DNA from: Hyphomicrobium sulfonivorans
Lineage (GTDB): Bacteria; Pseudomonadota; Alphaproteobacteria; Rhizobiales; Hyphomicrobiaceae
Assembly (NCBI RefSeq): GCF_013306565.1
Contig: NZ_PZPO01000004.1
Coordinates: 496,001 to 560,000 of the forward strand
Direction of reading: 5' to 3'
DNA length: 64,000 nt
In this document: in pieces, positions 8,846 through 17,767 of the stretch
Layout of the letters: every line of letters begins with the position of its first letter
How positions within the stretch are numbered: position 1 is the stretch's first letter
Notes under the pieces: model-generated
What the model was told of the DNA's origin: nothing
Seen by the model: only the letters and a program-made list of their open reading frames with translations
Database searches by the model: none
Position numbers and translations under genes: made by a program

Positions 8846-11335
8846 ATGTTTGAAATACTCGGCTGTGTTGCATTTCAACACAATGCCTGGCTCGTCGCGG
8901 CCGCAGCTGTGATCTGCTGCGCTGGATCATGGGTTACAGCTCATCTGTTCGAGCGGACTCTGGATACCGTCGGCACACAACGCATCGGCTGGTATTTTCT
9001 GACCGCCCTGACAGCTGGAGTCGCAATCTGGTGCACGCATTTCGTGGCGATGCTCGGCTACGAGTCCAACGCTCCGGTAGAATTCGATCCAGCGCTGACA
9101 CTGGCTTCCCTGCTGATCGCCGTATTTGGCGCGACGCTCGGCTTCCTGATTGCGGGCACCAAACTGACGCGACTGGCGCCGATAGTCGGCGGCGGCATTG
9201 TCGGTCTCGCCATCGCTGTGATGCACTACACGGGCATGATGGCCTACCGCGTTCAGGGCGTGGTGACCTGGAATCAGACCTATCTCGTCGCGTCCATCAT
9301 CCTGGCTGTGTCGCTGTCGGCGGCGGCGTTGCATTACGGCGTGCGCCGGAGCAAGCACTCCGGCAACATCATGGCGGCACTGCTTGCATTGGGCATCGTC
9401 GCGCTGCATTTCACCGGCATGACGGCATTTAACGTCGAGCCTTTGATGCTGCCAATCGCTGCTACGAACTCAGCCGCATTCAGCAGCCTGGCGCTCGCTA
9501 TTACCTGCATGGCAGCGCTTATTGTCGGAACCGGCCTCACGAGTTTTCTCATCGACGGCAGCGCGCGCGCCGAATCCGGTGAGGCCCTGCGCAACATGTC
9601 CAACGGACTGTTGATGGTCGACAAGAACCTTCTCATTCGGCTCTACAATGATCGCCTGATGGAACTACTGGACATCTCGCCGGAAGATGTCGCTGTTGGC
9701 ATGCCGTTAGGCCAATTTCTGCAGTTGGTGGGCACGCGCACCGGCATGGATGCCGCGCGCACGCAGCGGATCATCGACAATCACAATCAATGGATCGCGC
9801 AGCACGGCATCACGCGCGTTGAACATCACTTTGATGACGGAACAATCGTCAGCATCGCATGCCGCCCGATGGCCGGTGGCGGCGCAATCCTGACCTACGA
9901 CGACGTAACTGAAGCGCGCGAAGGCCAGAAAAAAATCGAACACATGGCCTTCCACGATATGCTGACCGGGCTGCCGAACCGCGTCTGCTTCAACAAACGG
10001 TTGGAAGGCGACCTGCGGACAGCCGGTGAAAAAGGCGGTCAATTTGCGCTGATCGCCATCGATCTGAATGGCTTCAAGGAAATCAACGATATTCGCGGCC
10101 ACAGCGCTGGCGATCGCGTGCTGGTCGCCTTGGGCCAACGGATGGAGGCCGTACTTGGCGATAGCGATTTTGTCGGCCGCATCGGCGGTGACGAATTCGC
10201 AGTGCTGCATCGCATAGCAAGCGAAGTGAGCCTCGTCGACCTGCTTGGACGCCTTGAAAAAGCACTGTTCGAGCCGATCGCGGTCGAGGGCAACGAAATC
10301 TTGCCCGGCGCCAGCATCGGCGTCGCGATCTATCCCGATCACGCCAACAACGTGGCCGATCTCGTCAGCAACGCCGACCTCGCGATGTATCGCGCCAAGC
10401 ATGACGTGGTCAGATCGGTTTGCTTCTACGACGCTTCAATGGATGAGATGGTGCGCGCACGCCGCAACCTTGCATCCGATTTGCGTCTTGCGATCGAACG
10501 CAATGAACTGACGATCTACTATCAGGTGCAGACCTCGGTGCATTCCGGCGAGATTACCGGCTATGAAGCGCTGCTGCGATGGAAGCATCCCGAGCGCGGC
10601 TTCATCCCACCCAGCGAATTCATTCCGCTGGCGGAGGAAAATGGCCTGATCCTGCAGATCGGCGAATGGGTTTTGCACGAAGCCTGCCGAACCGCAGCCG
10701 GTTGGGAGCCGCCGTATAAGGTGGCGGTGAACCTGTCAGCTGTTCAGCTCGCGCACGGCGGATTGCCCGGCTACATCATGCAGGTGTTGCTGGCAACGGG
10801 CTTGCAGCCCGAGCGCCTTGAGCTTGAGCTGACGGAGTCGGCAATCCTGAGCGACAAGGAGCGCTCGTTGCATGTGCTGCGCCAGATAAAAAACCTCGGC
10901 ATCAATATCGCGCTGGACGATTTCGGTACGGGTTATTCGTCGCTGGATACGCTGCGGACATTCCCGTTCGACAAAATCAAGCTCGACCGCTCCTTCATGC
11001 TGGATGTGGAAGACAACCCGCAGGCGAAGGCAATCATCCGTGCCGTGCTCGCTCTCGGCAAAAGTCTCAACATTCCTGTCCTGGCCGAGGGCATCGAAAC
11101 CAGCGACCAGATGACCATTCTTACCGTTGAGGGATGCGATGAGGCGCAGGGTTATCTGCTCGGCCGCCCGGCGCCGCTCGATCATCTGCTGGAGAGCGGT
11201 CAGATCACACTGCTGGATTTGAAGAACTTTGAGGCGCTTGCTGCTGCTGGTCGTCAGATGCGCTCTCAGATCACACCCGCGTCCGACACAAATGAAACGC
11301 CCGAGAGTGCGATCAGGGCCGCCGCGAGCGGGTAA
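8846..11335 (+). CDS. MHYT-PAS-GGDEF-EAL cyclic-di-GMP turnover protein
   Basis: Membrane-bound c-di-GMP enzyme of about 829 aa. I choose ATG 8846 (GGCGGA upstream), although the frame is open to 8777. Seven-helix MHYT sensor domain (residues about 1-215) with the repeated motifs CTHFVAM, MHYTGM and LHFTGM thought to bind copper or a diatomic gas. A PAS-like domain follows (about 240-360), then GGDEF (about 375-535) with intact RIGGDEFAVL. A complete EAL domain comes last (about 550-805) with YEALLRW, ELTESAIL, IALDDFGTGYSSL, KLDRSF and EGIET. Both catalytic domains appear intact, so either cyclase or phosphodiesterase activity is possible. The nearby exopolysaccharide genes are plausible outputs. 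Confidence 0.95.
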   Translation: MFEILGCVAFQHNAWLVAAAAVICCAGSWVTAHLFERTLDTVGTQRIGWYFLTALTAGVAIWCTHFVAMLGYESNAPVEFDPALTLASLLIAVFGATLGFLIAGTKLTRLAPIVGGGIVGLAIAVMHYTGMMAYRVQGVVTWNQTYLVASIILAVSLSAAALHYGVRRSKHSGNIMAALLALGIVALHFTGMTAFNVEPLMLPIAATNSAAFSSLALAITCMAALIVGTGLTSFLIDGSARAESGEALRNMSNGLLMVDKNLLIRLYNDRLMELLDISPEDVAVGMPLGQFLQLVGTRTGMDAARTQRIIDNHNQWIAQHGITRVEHHFDDGTIVSIACRPMAGGGAILTYDDVTEAREGQKKIEHMAFHDMLTGLPNRVCFNKRLEGDLRTAGEKGGQFALIAIDLNGFKEINDIRGHSAGDRVLVALGQRMEAVLGDSDFVGRIGGDEFAVLHRIASEVSLVDLLGRLEKALFEPIAVEGNEILPGASIGVAIYPDHANNVADLVSNADLAMYRAKHDVVRSVCFYDASMDEMVRARRNLASDLRLAIERNELTIYYQVQTSVHSGEITGYEALLRWKHPERGFIPPSEFIPLAEENGLILQIGEWVLHEACRTAAGWEPPYKVAVNLSAVQLAHGGLPGYIMQVLLATGLQPERLELELTESAILSDKERSLHVLRQIKNLGINIALDDFGTGYSSLDTLRTFPFDKIKLDRSFMLDVEDNPQAKAIIRAVLALGKSLNIPVLAEGIETSDQMTILTVEGCDEAQGYLLGRPAPLDHLLESGQITLLDLKNFEALAAAGRQMRSQITPASDTNETPESAIRAAASG

Positions 11336-11387
11336 GCGCCGCCTGCTCCGTCAGAGCTTTGGCAGCAGCGCTGCCAGCAGAACAATC

Positions 11388-11419
11388 AAGCCCGGCATGA
11401 TTTGATGATTGCCGGGCTT
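11388..11419. terminator. Hairpin between convergent genes
   Basis: Perfect 10-base inverted repeat AAGCCCGGCA / TGCCGGGCTT with a 12-base loop, 50 bases after the stop of the MHYT protein. No clear T-tract follows on the plus strand, so terminator function is inferred from its position between convergent genes. Confidence 0.5.
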
Positions 11420-11447
11420 CAGCCGTCCCGACCGGACAACATCCCGG

Positions 11448-11479
11448 CCGGAGCGCTTGCCTGCAACGGCGCGCTCCGG
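11448..11479. terminator. Second hairpin between convergent genes
   Basis: CCGGAGCGC and GCGCTCCGG form a perfect 9-base stem with a 14-base loop, just downstream of the PhnA-like gene, which ends at 11501 on the minus strand. The T-tract is weak. It may end transcription from the right. Confidence 0.45.
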
Positions 11480-11500
11480 AAATAACGACAGACAAAGCCC

Positions 11501-11851
11501 TCAGGCTTTGCGCACAAATTCCGACTTCAGACTCATCGGCCCGATCCCGTCGATCTTGCAATCGATGTCATGATCGCTGTCGACCAGACGAATGTTCTTC
11601 ACCTTCGTTCCCATCTTGACGACCTTGGATGAGCCTTTCAGCTTCAGATCCTTGATAACGGTCACCGTATCACCGTCCTGAAGAACGTTGCCTGAGGCAT
11701 CGCGATAAACTTTTTCGCCCGCGGCACCACCCTCCTCGGCGCCTACCGCATCCGGCTGCCATTCGTGAGCACACTCCGGACAAACGTAATTCCCGCCGTC
11801 TTCGTAAGTGTATTCAAAATTGCATTTCGGGCATGGCGGCAGCGTGCTCAT
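11501..11851 (-). CDS. PhnA/YjdM-family zinc-ribbon protein
   Basis: 116-aa cytoplasmic protein of the PhnA (YjdM) family. The ATG at 11851 is selected because the protein from there matches the family length; the frame upstream to 12004 is not conserved in character. The N terminus has a zinc ribbon (CPKC..YVCPEC, about residues 7-28). A PhnA domain with [27 protein letters not shown] and [17 protein letters not shown] follows. Despite the historical name, these proteins are not phosphonoacetate hydrolases and their role is unresolved, with links to stress resistance. The gene is solitary between the MHYT protein and a small coiled-coil gene. Confidence 0.92.
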   Translation of the reverse strand: MSTLPPCPKCNFEYTYEDGGNYVCPECAHEWQPDAVGAEEGGAAGEKVYRDASGNVLQDGDTVTVIKDLKLKGSSKVVKMGTKVKNIRLVDSDHDIDCKIDGIGPMSLKSEFVRKA

Positions 11852-12267
11852 TGCTTTTCCCAGTCTGAATCTGAACGTTGTTTTGCTATAGCAACGGGCG
11901 GCGGCGCTTGTCCAATCGCGGGGTTTTCGTGGCGATGCTGCATCGGTCGCCATCGCGCGCCAGACGCTACACGGGCGCATCGCTGCCGACGCGTATTTGC
12001 GCATAGCTGCGCCGCGAACACCCGATCATCGAAGAATGGAAGGACCGGCTTTAAAAAGCCGCTCGCACGATCCGCGATGCGATAGCGGTCCTGCCGCCCA
12101 ATGACTGCGTCGGCGGCCCGCCGGGGATGATCTACTGATCCTGCCATCGGCGGGCATGAAAAGTATGCCCGCAGTGTGCCGCTCGCTGTGCCTGTCATCG
12201 CCGCGCCCTAAGCAAACTGCGCGGAATGGACATGGTTTTTATATAATATCGCTAGGTAGAAAAATGC

Positions 12268-12468
12268 TCAGTCGCGTCCCTGGGACGCTGCCATGCACTC
12301 AGCAATGAGATTCTTCTCAAGCAGGGTCAATTCCTCTGGAACCCGCATTCCAGCCTGACGATAGCCGAGAATCTTGGCCCGCACCCTGGCATAGCCCTCT
12401 CGCAGATCGTCCAGTTGCTCCAGCTCCGAACTGAGCTGAGCGATTTCGCCTTGCATTTGTTCAGACAT
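12268..12468 (-). CDS. Small coiled-coil protein, unknown function
   Basis: 66-aa acidic protein with a strongly predicted helical heptad pattern (IAQLSSELEQLDDLREGYARVRAKIL) and then a second amphipathic helix (PEELTLLEKNLIAECMAAS). AAGG lies 8 bases before the ATG. I do not recognise the family. A 9-base perfect hairpin lies 38 bases upstream. Codon usage agrees with neighbouring genes, which supports it being real, but there is no homology evidence available here. Confidence 0.5.
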   Translation of the reverse strand: MSEQMQGEIAQLSSELEQLDDLREGYARVRAKILGYRQAGMRVPEELTLLEKNLIAECMAASQGRD

Positions 12469-12505
12469 TACGCGGCCTTTTGCCCTCGTTGTTCCTGCCT
12501 TCTTC

Positions 12506-12526
12506 CAGCCTGAAAAATTCAGGCTG
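12506..12526. promoter_or_regulatory. Short perfect hairpin upstream of the 66-aa gene
   Basis: CAGCCTGAA-aaa-TTCAGGCTG, a perfect 9-base stem with a 3-base loop, 38 bases before the start codon of the small coiled-coil gene on the minus strand. It could be an operator or a 5' leader hairpin. No protein partner can be named. Confidence 0.35.
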
Positions 12527-12858
12527 TAGCTTTACGGATATAGTAGATCCATATGCCAATCTAAGTAACGTTTGGTTTCATAAAGCTACCATTTGGAGTA
12601 GTTCCGCTTTATGGGAAGCCCGCGTGACAAACTGTCCTCACTCACAGCTTAGTGAGCGCAGTGCAGGGCACAATTAATTGTGGCGAATTCTAGTCTAGAC
12701 CAAGTATTCGACGGATAATGTGAGATCATTTTTGTGTGCGTTGCAGCAGCGGCACGCATATGTGTGTTTTATATCCCGATCGTTTTCACTAAACTGACAA
12801 GCAGAAGTATTTCAACCTCGCCAAAACATAGCGCATCGATTGAAATTGATGCCTCGCG

Positions 12859-12932
12859 TCTGCTAGGGCTGCATTCATCCACCGCGCAACAACACGCTCA
12901 TGGCTCGGCATCACCGCTTCTGCTAGGGCTGC
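12859..12932. repeat. Direct repeat pair TCTGCTAGGGCTGC
   Basis: Two identical 14-base copies at 12859-12872 and 12919-12932, 60 bases apart, within 110 bases of the purB start. The spacing and location allow a role as repeated regulator sites, but a local duplication is equally possible. Confidence 0.45.
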
Positions 12933-12959
12933 GCAATTCCTATACGCAGAGGCCTCGAA

Positions 12960-14267
12960 ATGATTCCGCGCTACAGCCGCCCCGACATGGTCACCATCTG
13001 GGACGCCCAGAGCCGATTTCGCATCTGGTTTGAGATCGAAGCCCATGCTGCATCGGCCATGGCCCAGCTCGGTGTGATTCCCCAGGAAGCCGCCGACCGG
13101 ATCTGGGAAAAGGGCCGCGACGCCACCTTCGACATTGCACGCATCGATGAGATCGAGCGCGAGACCAAGCACGATGTCATCGCCTTCCTCACCCATCTGG
13201 CCGAGATCGTCGGCCCGGAAGCGCGCTTTGTGCATCAGGGCATGACATCGTCCGACGTGCTCGACACCTGCCTCAATGTGCAGCTTGTGCGCGCCGCGGA
13301 TCTGCTGATTGCCGACACCGAAAAGCTGCTTGCCGCCATCAAGCGCCGCGCATTCGAGCACCGCACCACGCCCACCATCGGCCGCAGCCATGGCATCCAT
13401 GCCGAGCCGGTAACGTTCGGGCTGAAGCTGGCGTATGCCTATGCCGAGTTTGACCGTGCCCGTGAGCGCTTGATCGCTGCGCGCAAGGAAGTGGCGACCT
13501 GCGCGCTTTCCGGCGCCGTTGGCACGTTCGCCAACATCGATCCGCGCATCGAGGAATACGTCGCCGCACAGATGGGCCTGACGCCGGAACCGATCTCCAC
13601 CCAGGTGATCCCGCGCGACCGCCACGCCATGTATTTCGCCACGCTGGCTGTGGTCGCGTCTTCGGTTGAGCGTCTTGCAACGGAGATCCGGCATCTGCAG
13701 CGCACCGAGGTGCTGGAAGCCGAAGAGTATTTCTCGCCGGGCCAGAAGGGCTCGTCGGCCATGCCTCACAAGCGCAATCCGGTACTGAGCGAAAACCTCA
13801 CCGGCCTCGCCCGCATGGTGCGCGCCTACGCGTTGCCGGCAATGGAGAATGTCGCCCTGTGGCATGAACGGGACATCTCGCACTCGTCGGTTGAGCGCAT
13901 GATCAGCCCCGACGCCACGGTCACGCTCGACTTCGCGCTGGCGCGCCTCACCGGCGTGATGGAAAATCTGGTGGTCTATCCGCAGAACATGCAGAAGAAC
14001 CTCGACCGCCTGGGCGGGCTGCACAATTCCCAGCGCGTGCTGCTGGCACTGACGCAGGCCGGCGCTTCGCGCGAGGATTCCTATGCGCTGGTACAGCGCA
14101 ACGCGATGAAGACCTGGAACGAGGGCAAGGACTTCCTGGCCGAACTCAAGGCCGACGCTGACGTGACAGCGCGCGTTTCGCCAGCGGAGCTCGAAGCCAT
14201 GTTCGACCTCGGCTATCACTTCAAGCACGTTGACACGATCTTCAACCGGGTGTTCGGGGCGGCCTGA
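12960..14267 (+). CDS. purB: Adenylosuccinate lyase
   Basis: 435-aa fumarase/aspartase-superfamily enzyme of purine synthesis. It splits SAICAR to AICAR plus fumarate and adenylosuccinate to AMP plus fumarate. The superfamily signature GSSAMPHKRNP lies about residues 263-273 in the flexible active-site loop, TSSDVLDT about 95 and the HERDIS segment about 302. Length fits the short bacterial PurB type (430-435 aa). The ATG at 12960 has AGAGG upstream. It is a single-gene unit, closed by the terminator at 14345-14377. Confidence 0.97.
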   Translation: MIPRYSRPDMVTIWDAQSRFRIWFEIEAHAASAMAQLGVIPQEAADRIWEKGRDATFDIARIDEIERETKHDVIAFLTHLAEIVGPEARFVHQGMTSSDVLDTCLNVQLVRAADLLIADTEKLLAAIKRRAFEHRTTPTIGRSHGIHAEPVTFGLKLAYAYAEFDRARERLIAARKEVATCALSGAVGTFANIDPRIEEYVAAQMGLTPEPISTQVIPRDRHAMYFATLAVVASSVERLATEIRHLQRTEVLEAEEYFSPGQKGSSAMPHKRNPVLSENLTGLARMVRAYALPAMENVALWHERDISHSSVERMISPDATVTLDFALARLTGVMENLVVYPQNMQKNLDRLGGLHNSQRVLLALTQAGASREDSYALVQRNAMKTWNEGKDFLAELKADADVTARVSPAELEAMFDLGYHFKHVDTIFNRVFGAA

Positions 14268-14344
14268 TCGGGCGCTCTCCCCTTCACCCGGCAAGCAGGG
14301 AGCCGGCCCGAGAGGCGTTCCCAGCACGACACCTCCGATGCAAC

Positions 14345-14377
14345 AAAGGCCAGCCGGGCATTGCCGGGCTGGCCTTT
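14345..14377. terminator. Bidirectional Rho-independent terminator after purB
   Basis: AAAGGCCAGCC and GGCTGGCCTTT form a perfect 11-base stem around a GGGCATTGCCG loop, with A and T residues at its two ends. It sits between purB (plus) and the small secreted protein gene (minus), and can serve both. Confidence 0.85.
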
Positions 14378-14441
14378 CATGTTTCTGAACTCAGACGCCG
14401 GCCGTCAGGCTCCAGCGCTCACCGGTTGCCGAGAGCTGCAA

Positions 14442-14744
14442 TCAATAATCGATAGCCGGCGGATCGACCCGCGCATCGGCGCAACGGGCTCCATCCCAAT
14501 AGTGGTACATGCCGCAACTGCCGCTGCCGCGACGGCCGCTCCAGCCGTAGACACGCGTGCCGGGCGAAACGGCGATCGGCGCATCATCGACAATGACCGC
14601 ACCATCGACGACTGGCGGCTGCTCGTCCTTCAGAAGGGCTTCTCCGTCGATCACCTCGCTATCCTGAGCGAAAGCGGAGAATGACAACGCCACGGCGCTG
14701 ACGACGGCAAGCGTTGTAACAGCGATCGATTTTCCGAAAATCAT
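14442..14744 (-). CDS. Small secreted protein with conserved CGMYHYWDGARC-type motif
   Basis: 100-aa protein with a typical signal peptide (MIFGKSIAVTTLAVVSAVALSFSAFA). The mature protein is acidic and ends in a compact motif SCGMYHYWDGARCADARVDPP. The two cysteines probably form a disulfide. I recall similar CG-x-Y-x-YW-x-C-x-DAR endings in hypothetical periplasmic proteins of Rhizobiales, but with no known function. It stands alone between purB and a cyclophilin-like gene. Confidence 0.75.
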   Translation of the reverse strand: MIFGKSIAVTTLAVVSAVALSFSAFAQDSEVIDGEALLKDEQPPVVDGAVIVDDAPIAVSPGTRVYGWSGRRGSGSCGMYHYWDGARCADARVDPPAIDY

Positions 14745-15011
14745 GTGCGCTCCTCCTATGGCCCCGTCAGCCGAGGAGGTGAACCGTCACGCAGCGCTTT
14801 GGTTCCGAGCTAACATTTTGAATATGCTTACTGAACACGGAACGCAGCGCGCACAATTTAAAACGGCAGGCGTTGGCGCATGCACCGCCTCCGCGAAGGT
14901 CGCACGATGCCCAGCCGGCGATGACAGCTCTCACCGCTGGCCGGCTTGATCATTCGGTGATTTCAATCAGTGCTCTTTCCCGAGCGCAAGCCAAACGCAC
15001 GTTCGCGCTAC

Positions 15012-15404
15012 TCAGCGCTCGCCCACCGATGCGCTGGCGTCTTCAACGGAGATGCCTTCTCCGGCATAGACCGTCCGCAGCGAGCTGACATCGTCAAGCG
15101 CCATCGCCCAGATGTTGCACGGGCTCGCCATCCGAATCTCGCCCCGCCGCGATACCGGCGTCGGCCCGAAGCCGATGGCGATTGCCTCGCCGTCCGGCCA
15201 GAAAGCTATTTCACCCGCGTTCACAACCTCACGGGCTTCCGGCTCACGATCGGAACTGACGGGCGAGTTGAAGTAAATTTCGCGGCCCCACATCCTGGCC
15301 TCGGCATGGATAGGCAGCGCGGCCCAGATCCGCTCAGCGGTCGGGGTTTCCAACAAACGGGCCCTGATGGCCACCTTACCTGCACGGATAATAACCACGC
15401 GCAT
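15012..15404 (-). CDS. Cyclophilin-like fold protein
   Basis: 130-aa cytoplasmic protein resembling the TM1367-type cyclophilin-like family. Diagnostic pieces include the RARLLETPTAERIWAALPI opening, WGREIYF about residue 40, GEIAFWPDGEAIAIGFGPTPVS about 64-85 and a final IWAMALDDVSSL strand. The fold is known from structures, while the biological role (peptidyl-prolyl isomerase activity is doubtful) is unknown. The ATG at 15404 is near the end of a short frame and its upstream context is unremarkable. Neighbours give no functional hint. Confidence 0.75.
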   Translation of the reverse strand: MRVVIIRAGKVAIRARLLETPTAERIWAALPIHAEARMWGREIYFNSPVSSDREPEAREVVNAGEIAFWPDGEAIAIGFGPTPVSRRGEIRMASPCNIWAMALDDVSSLRTVYAGEGISVEDASASVGER

Positions 15405-15641
15405 GCTGCAATCCCCTGCCGGCCAGCCTTCCCGCTGCCTCGGAAGCGTACTCTATGCACCTCAGCGCGGCGGCTTCAATACCCACCAACGCCATCCACA
15501 TGCGGCGTTTCTACGACCCTGCCCGCCGCCCGCCAGCATCGAGTTCGACGCGGACGTACTATCCTCTTTAGCGCACGGACAAAAAAACAGCGACACGACT
15601 AAATGACAGGCATCGCGGCGCGCTCAGGCGCCAGTGACAAT

Positions 15642-15676
15642 AAAGCCACGTCCACTGAAGAGTGGACGTGGCTTTT
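15642..15676. terminator. Bidirectional terminator downstream of the ketosynthase
   Basis: AAAGCCACGTCCACT-gaag-AGTGGACGTGGCTTT is a perfect 15-base stem with a tetraloop, with T residues on the plus-strand end and A (T on minus) on the other. It lies 28 bases after the ketosynthase stop on the minus strand. Confidence 0.9.
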
Positions 15677-15703
15677 GATCTTCGCGCCGTACGGGCGTTA
15701 TTT

Positions 15704-16948
15704 TCAGTTCGGTGCCGGTCCGAAGATGAGCACGGCATTGAGGCCGCCGAAGGCAAACGAGTTCGACATGGCGTAGGTCACGTCGAGGTTGCGGCCAACA
15801 TTCGGGATGTAATCGAGATCGCAATCGGGATCGGGATCGTCCAGACCGATTGTCGGCGGCACCCAGTTCTCGTTCACGACCTTGACGCACGTCGCAGCCT
15901 CGATGCCGCCGCCAGCACCCAGCGGGTGACCGGTCATCGACTTCGTCGAGGAAATGGCGAGGTTCTTGGCGTGGTTGCCGAACACCGCCTTGATGGCGTT
16001 GGTCTCGTTGGCATCGTTGATGGTCGTCGCCGTGCCATGCGCGTTCAGATACTGAATATCCGACGGCGCAAGCTTGGCGTCGTCCAGCGCGCGCCGCATG
16101 GCCTCGTTCGGACCTTCGATATCCGGGTTCACCATGTCCTTGGCGTCCGACGACATGCCATACCCGACGATCTCGGCCAGGATGTTCGCGCCGCGCGCCT
16201 GGGCGTGCTCCAGCGATTCGATCACCAGCGTGCCGGCGCCCTCGCCCAGAACCGTACCGTTACGCTTCTTGGCAAACGGGAAGCAGCCTTCCGGCGACAG
16301 CACGTGCAGCGCCTGCCAGGCCTTCATCGTGCCGTAGTTGATGACGGATTCCGAGGCGCCGACAATGGCCACATCGACCACGTTGTTGCGGATGTAATCA
16401 ACGCCAAGCGCGATTGCATGCGTTGCCGTCGAGCAGGCGCTGCAGGTCGCGAAGGTCGGGCCCTTGATACCAAACTCGATGCCGACGTGCGCACTGGCCG
16501 AAGAGCCGATGATACGCAGCAGCGTGAGCGGATGGGTCGCACGCTTGTTCTCGATGAACAGTGAGCGGTATGAATTCTCGAAGGTGACGAGACCGCCAGC
16601 GCCCGAACCGATGATGCAGGCCGAGCGATAGGGGTTTGCGATCGGAAATTCGAGGCCGGATTGCTTCACAGCTTCGTCAGCCGAAGCGGCCGCGAACCAG
16701 GAATAGCGGTCAGCGTGCATGACCAGCTTATCGCGCTGGAAATGCCGCAACCGCTGCTTTGGATCGAAATCCTTGATCTGCGCTGCAATGCGGATCTTGA
16801 GATCTTCGAGCGGGAAGCCTTCAAGCGCGGTCACACCGCACTTGCCTTCCTGCATCGATGCCCAGAAATCGGGTACGTTGAGGCCGATCGGCGTAACGAC
16901 GCCCATTCCGGTCACCACGACGCGGCGTGCGCCGTTCGCGTTTGCCAT
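15704..16948 (-). CDS. Beta-ketoacyl-ACP synthase II-type enzyme (KAS, FabF-like)
   Basis: 414-aa condensing enzyme that extends acyl chains on an acyl carrier protein. The Cys-His-His triad is intact: Cys172 in CSACSTATH, His in NAHGTATTINDANET and His in KSMTGHPLGAGG, followed by NSFAFGGLNAVL near the end. It differs from housekeeping FabF in its N-terminal and active-site context (TCSACSTATH) and is paired with its own ACP gene 150 bases upstream on the same strand. This suggests a specialised acyl chain, for example for an unusual lipid or an acylated product. NodE-like or very-long-chain functions are options; nothing in the window decides this. Confidence 0.92.
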   Translation of the reverse strand: MANANGARRVVVTGMGVVTPIGLNVPDFWASMQEGKCGVTALEGFPLEDLKIRIAAQIKDFDPKQRLRHFQRDKLVMHADRYSWFAAASADEAVKQSGLEFPIANPYRSACIIGSGAGGLVTFENSYRSLFIENKRATHPLTLLRIIGSSASAHVGIEFGIKGPTFATCSACSTATHAIALGVDYIRNNVVDVAIVGASESVINYGTMKAWQALHVLSPEGCFPFAKKRNGTVLGEGAGTLVIESLEHAQARGANILAEIVGYGMSSDAKDMVNPDIEGPNEAMRRALDDAKLAPSDIQYLNAHGTATTINDANETNAIKAVFGNHAKNLAISSTKSMTGHPLGAGGGIEAATCVKVVNENWVPPTIGLDDPDPDCDLDYIPNVGRNLDVTYAMSNSFAFGGLNAVLIFGPAPN

Positions 16949-17100
16949 AGGATACCTGCCGGTTGTAGCGGCGCTACTGGCGCCGCAACAGAACGAGAAA
17001 CGCGAGCCGTGACCCCGCCATTGCGGCGGCAGCTCGCATGAAACCAGGGCTAGAGCCCGGTGTGCTGATAATGCACCCCGAGCTATCTAGGCTTTCTTAA

Positions 17101-17373
17101 TCAAGCCTTGGCGCCTGCAGCCTCAGGGCCCTTTGCCATGAGATCCTTCACGCGGTCGACCACCGAGCCGACGGTCTTGAAGTCTTCGACGTCTTCGTTC
17201 GCGTTGTAAGGAATTTCGATGCCGAAAGTATCTTCGATATCAAAAACGATCATGGCAAGATCAAGCGACTCAATCTTGAGATCCGTCAGCGGCGTCGACA
17301 GCGAGATGTCGTCGCGCGGTTCCTTCATGTGCTTCTTCAGGATCTCGACGATCTTGGTACCAACTTCGTCCAT
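17101..17373 (-). CDS. Acyl carrier protein, specialised
   Basis: 90-aa ACP. The phosphopantetheine serine is Ser36 in KIESLDLAMIV, where most housekeeping ACPs have DSLD or DSLE. Helix II continues VFDIEDTFGIEIPYN, as expected for interaction with partner enzymes. The C-terminal tail is Ala/Gly-rich. GGGAGA lies 6 bases before ATG. It lies directly upstream of the ketosynthase, and the two form an operon. It is probably not the main fatty-acid ACP, because fabD, fabG and the main fabF are absent here. Confidence 0.92.
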   Translation of the reverse strand: MDEVGTKIVEILKKHMKEPRDDISLSTPLTDLKIESLDLAMIVFDIEDTFGIEIPYNANEDVEDFKTVGSVVDRVKDLMAKGPEAAGAKA

Positions 17374-17767
17374 TTCAGTCTCCCACCCCCGCTCTAATTG
17401 AAGCCTGGGGCCCGAATTACTTGGTTCCTAGCTAGTGCAAGGCCCGTAGCACAACAAGCTGGCGCGTCACATATACTTAAACGCCCAGCAAGTCTAGCGT
17501 AAGCCTGCCGCCAGCCGAGCCCGGCCGGCACGACACCCGAAGCCCGTTCACCGGACCCCGTGCTGCGTTTGACGGTACAGCAAAATATCTTCGCAACCGT
17601 TGCTTCCGTTGGGTTTTTTGAAAAACCCGCACTTGGCCGCAGAGCCCCGAAGGTGTTCTATAACAGGGCGTGCTTGAACGGCCTGTTACAGCTTTCCGTC
17701 CGGGTGCGCAACAGTCCGGCAACGGCTCGACATTATACTACGAGCACCTAAAGGGAGACGCTCGAGG
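17374..17767. other. Divergent promoter region between ACP and acyl-CoA ligase genes
   Basis: About 390 bases between divergently transcribed lipid genes. It contains the palindrome at 17611-17628. No gene was recognised. Short frames on both strands lack ribosome binding sites. Confidence 0.45.
17611..17628. promoter_or_regulatory. Palindrome GGGTTTTT-tg-AAAAACCC
   Basis: Perfect 8-base inverted repeat with a 2-base spacer in the divergent region between the ACP/ketosynthase operon and the acyl-CoA ligase. It is a candidate operator for a shared regulator of the two units. A transcript hairpin is an alternative, but no gene ends here. Confidence 0.4.

Larger units (their letters stand above)
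12469..12959. other. Intergenic region upstream of purB
   Basis: About 490 bases, noticeably AT-richer than the genes. It contains the hairpin at 12506-12526 and a 14-base direct repeat (TCTGCTAGGGCTGC at 12859-12872 and 12919-12932, exactly 60 bases apart). Short frames have no ribosome binding sites. The purB promoter should be in its right half. Confidence 0.5.

Noticed and set aside
12268..12300. Possible terminator overlapping the end of the 66-aa gene (GCGTCCC/GGGACGC)
   Set aside because: The stem is inside the coding end and the T-tract is not adjacent, so termination there is doubtful.
12789..14327. 512-codon frame on the strand opposite purB
   Set aside because: It is an antisense shadow of purB created by high GC at third positions. 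The purB frame has all family motifs.
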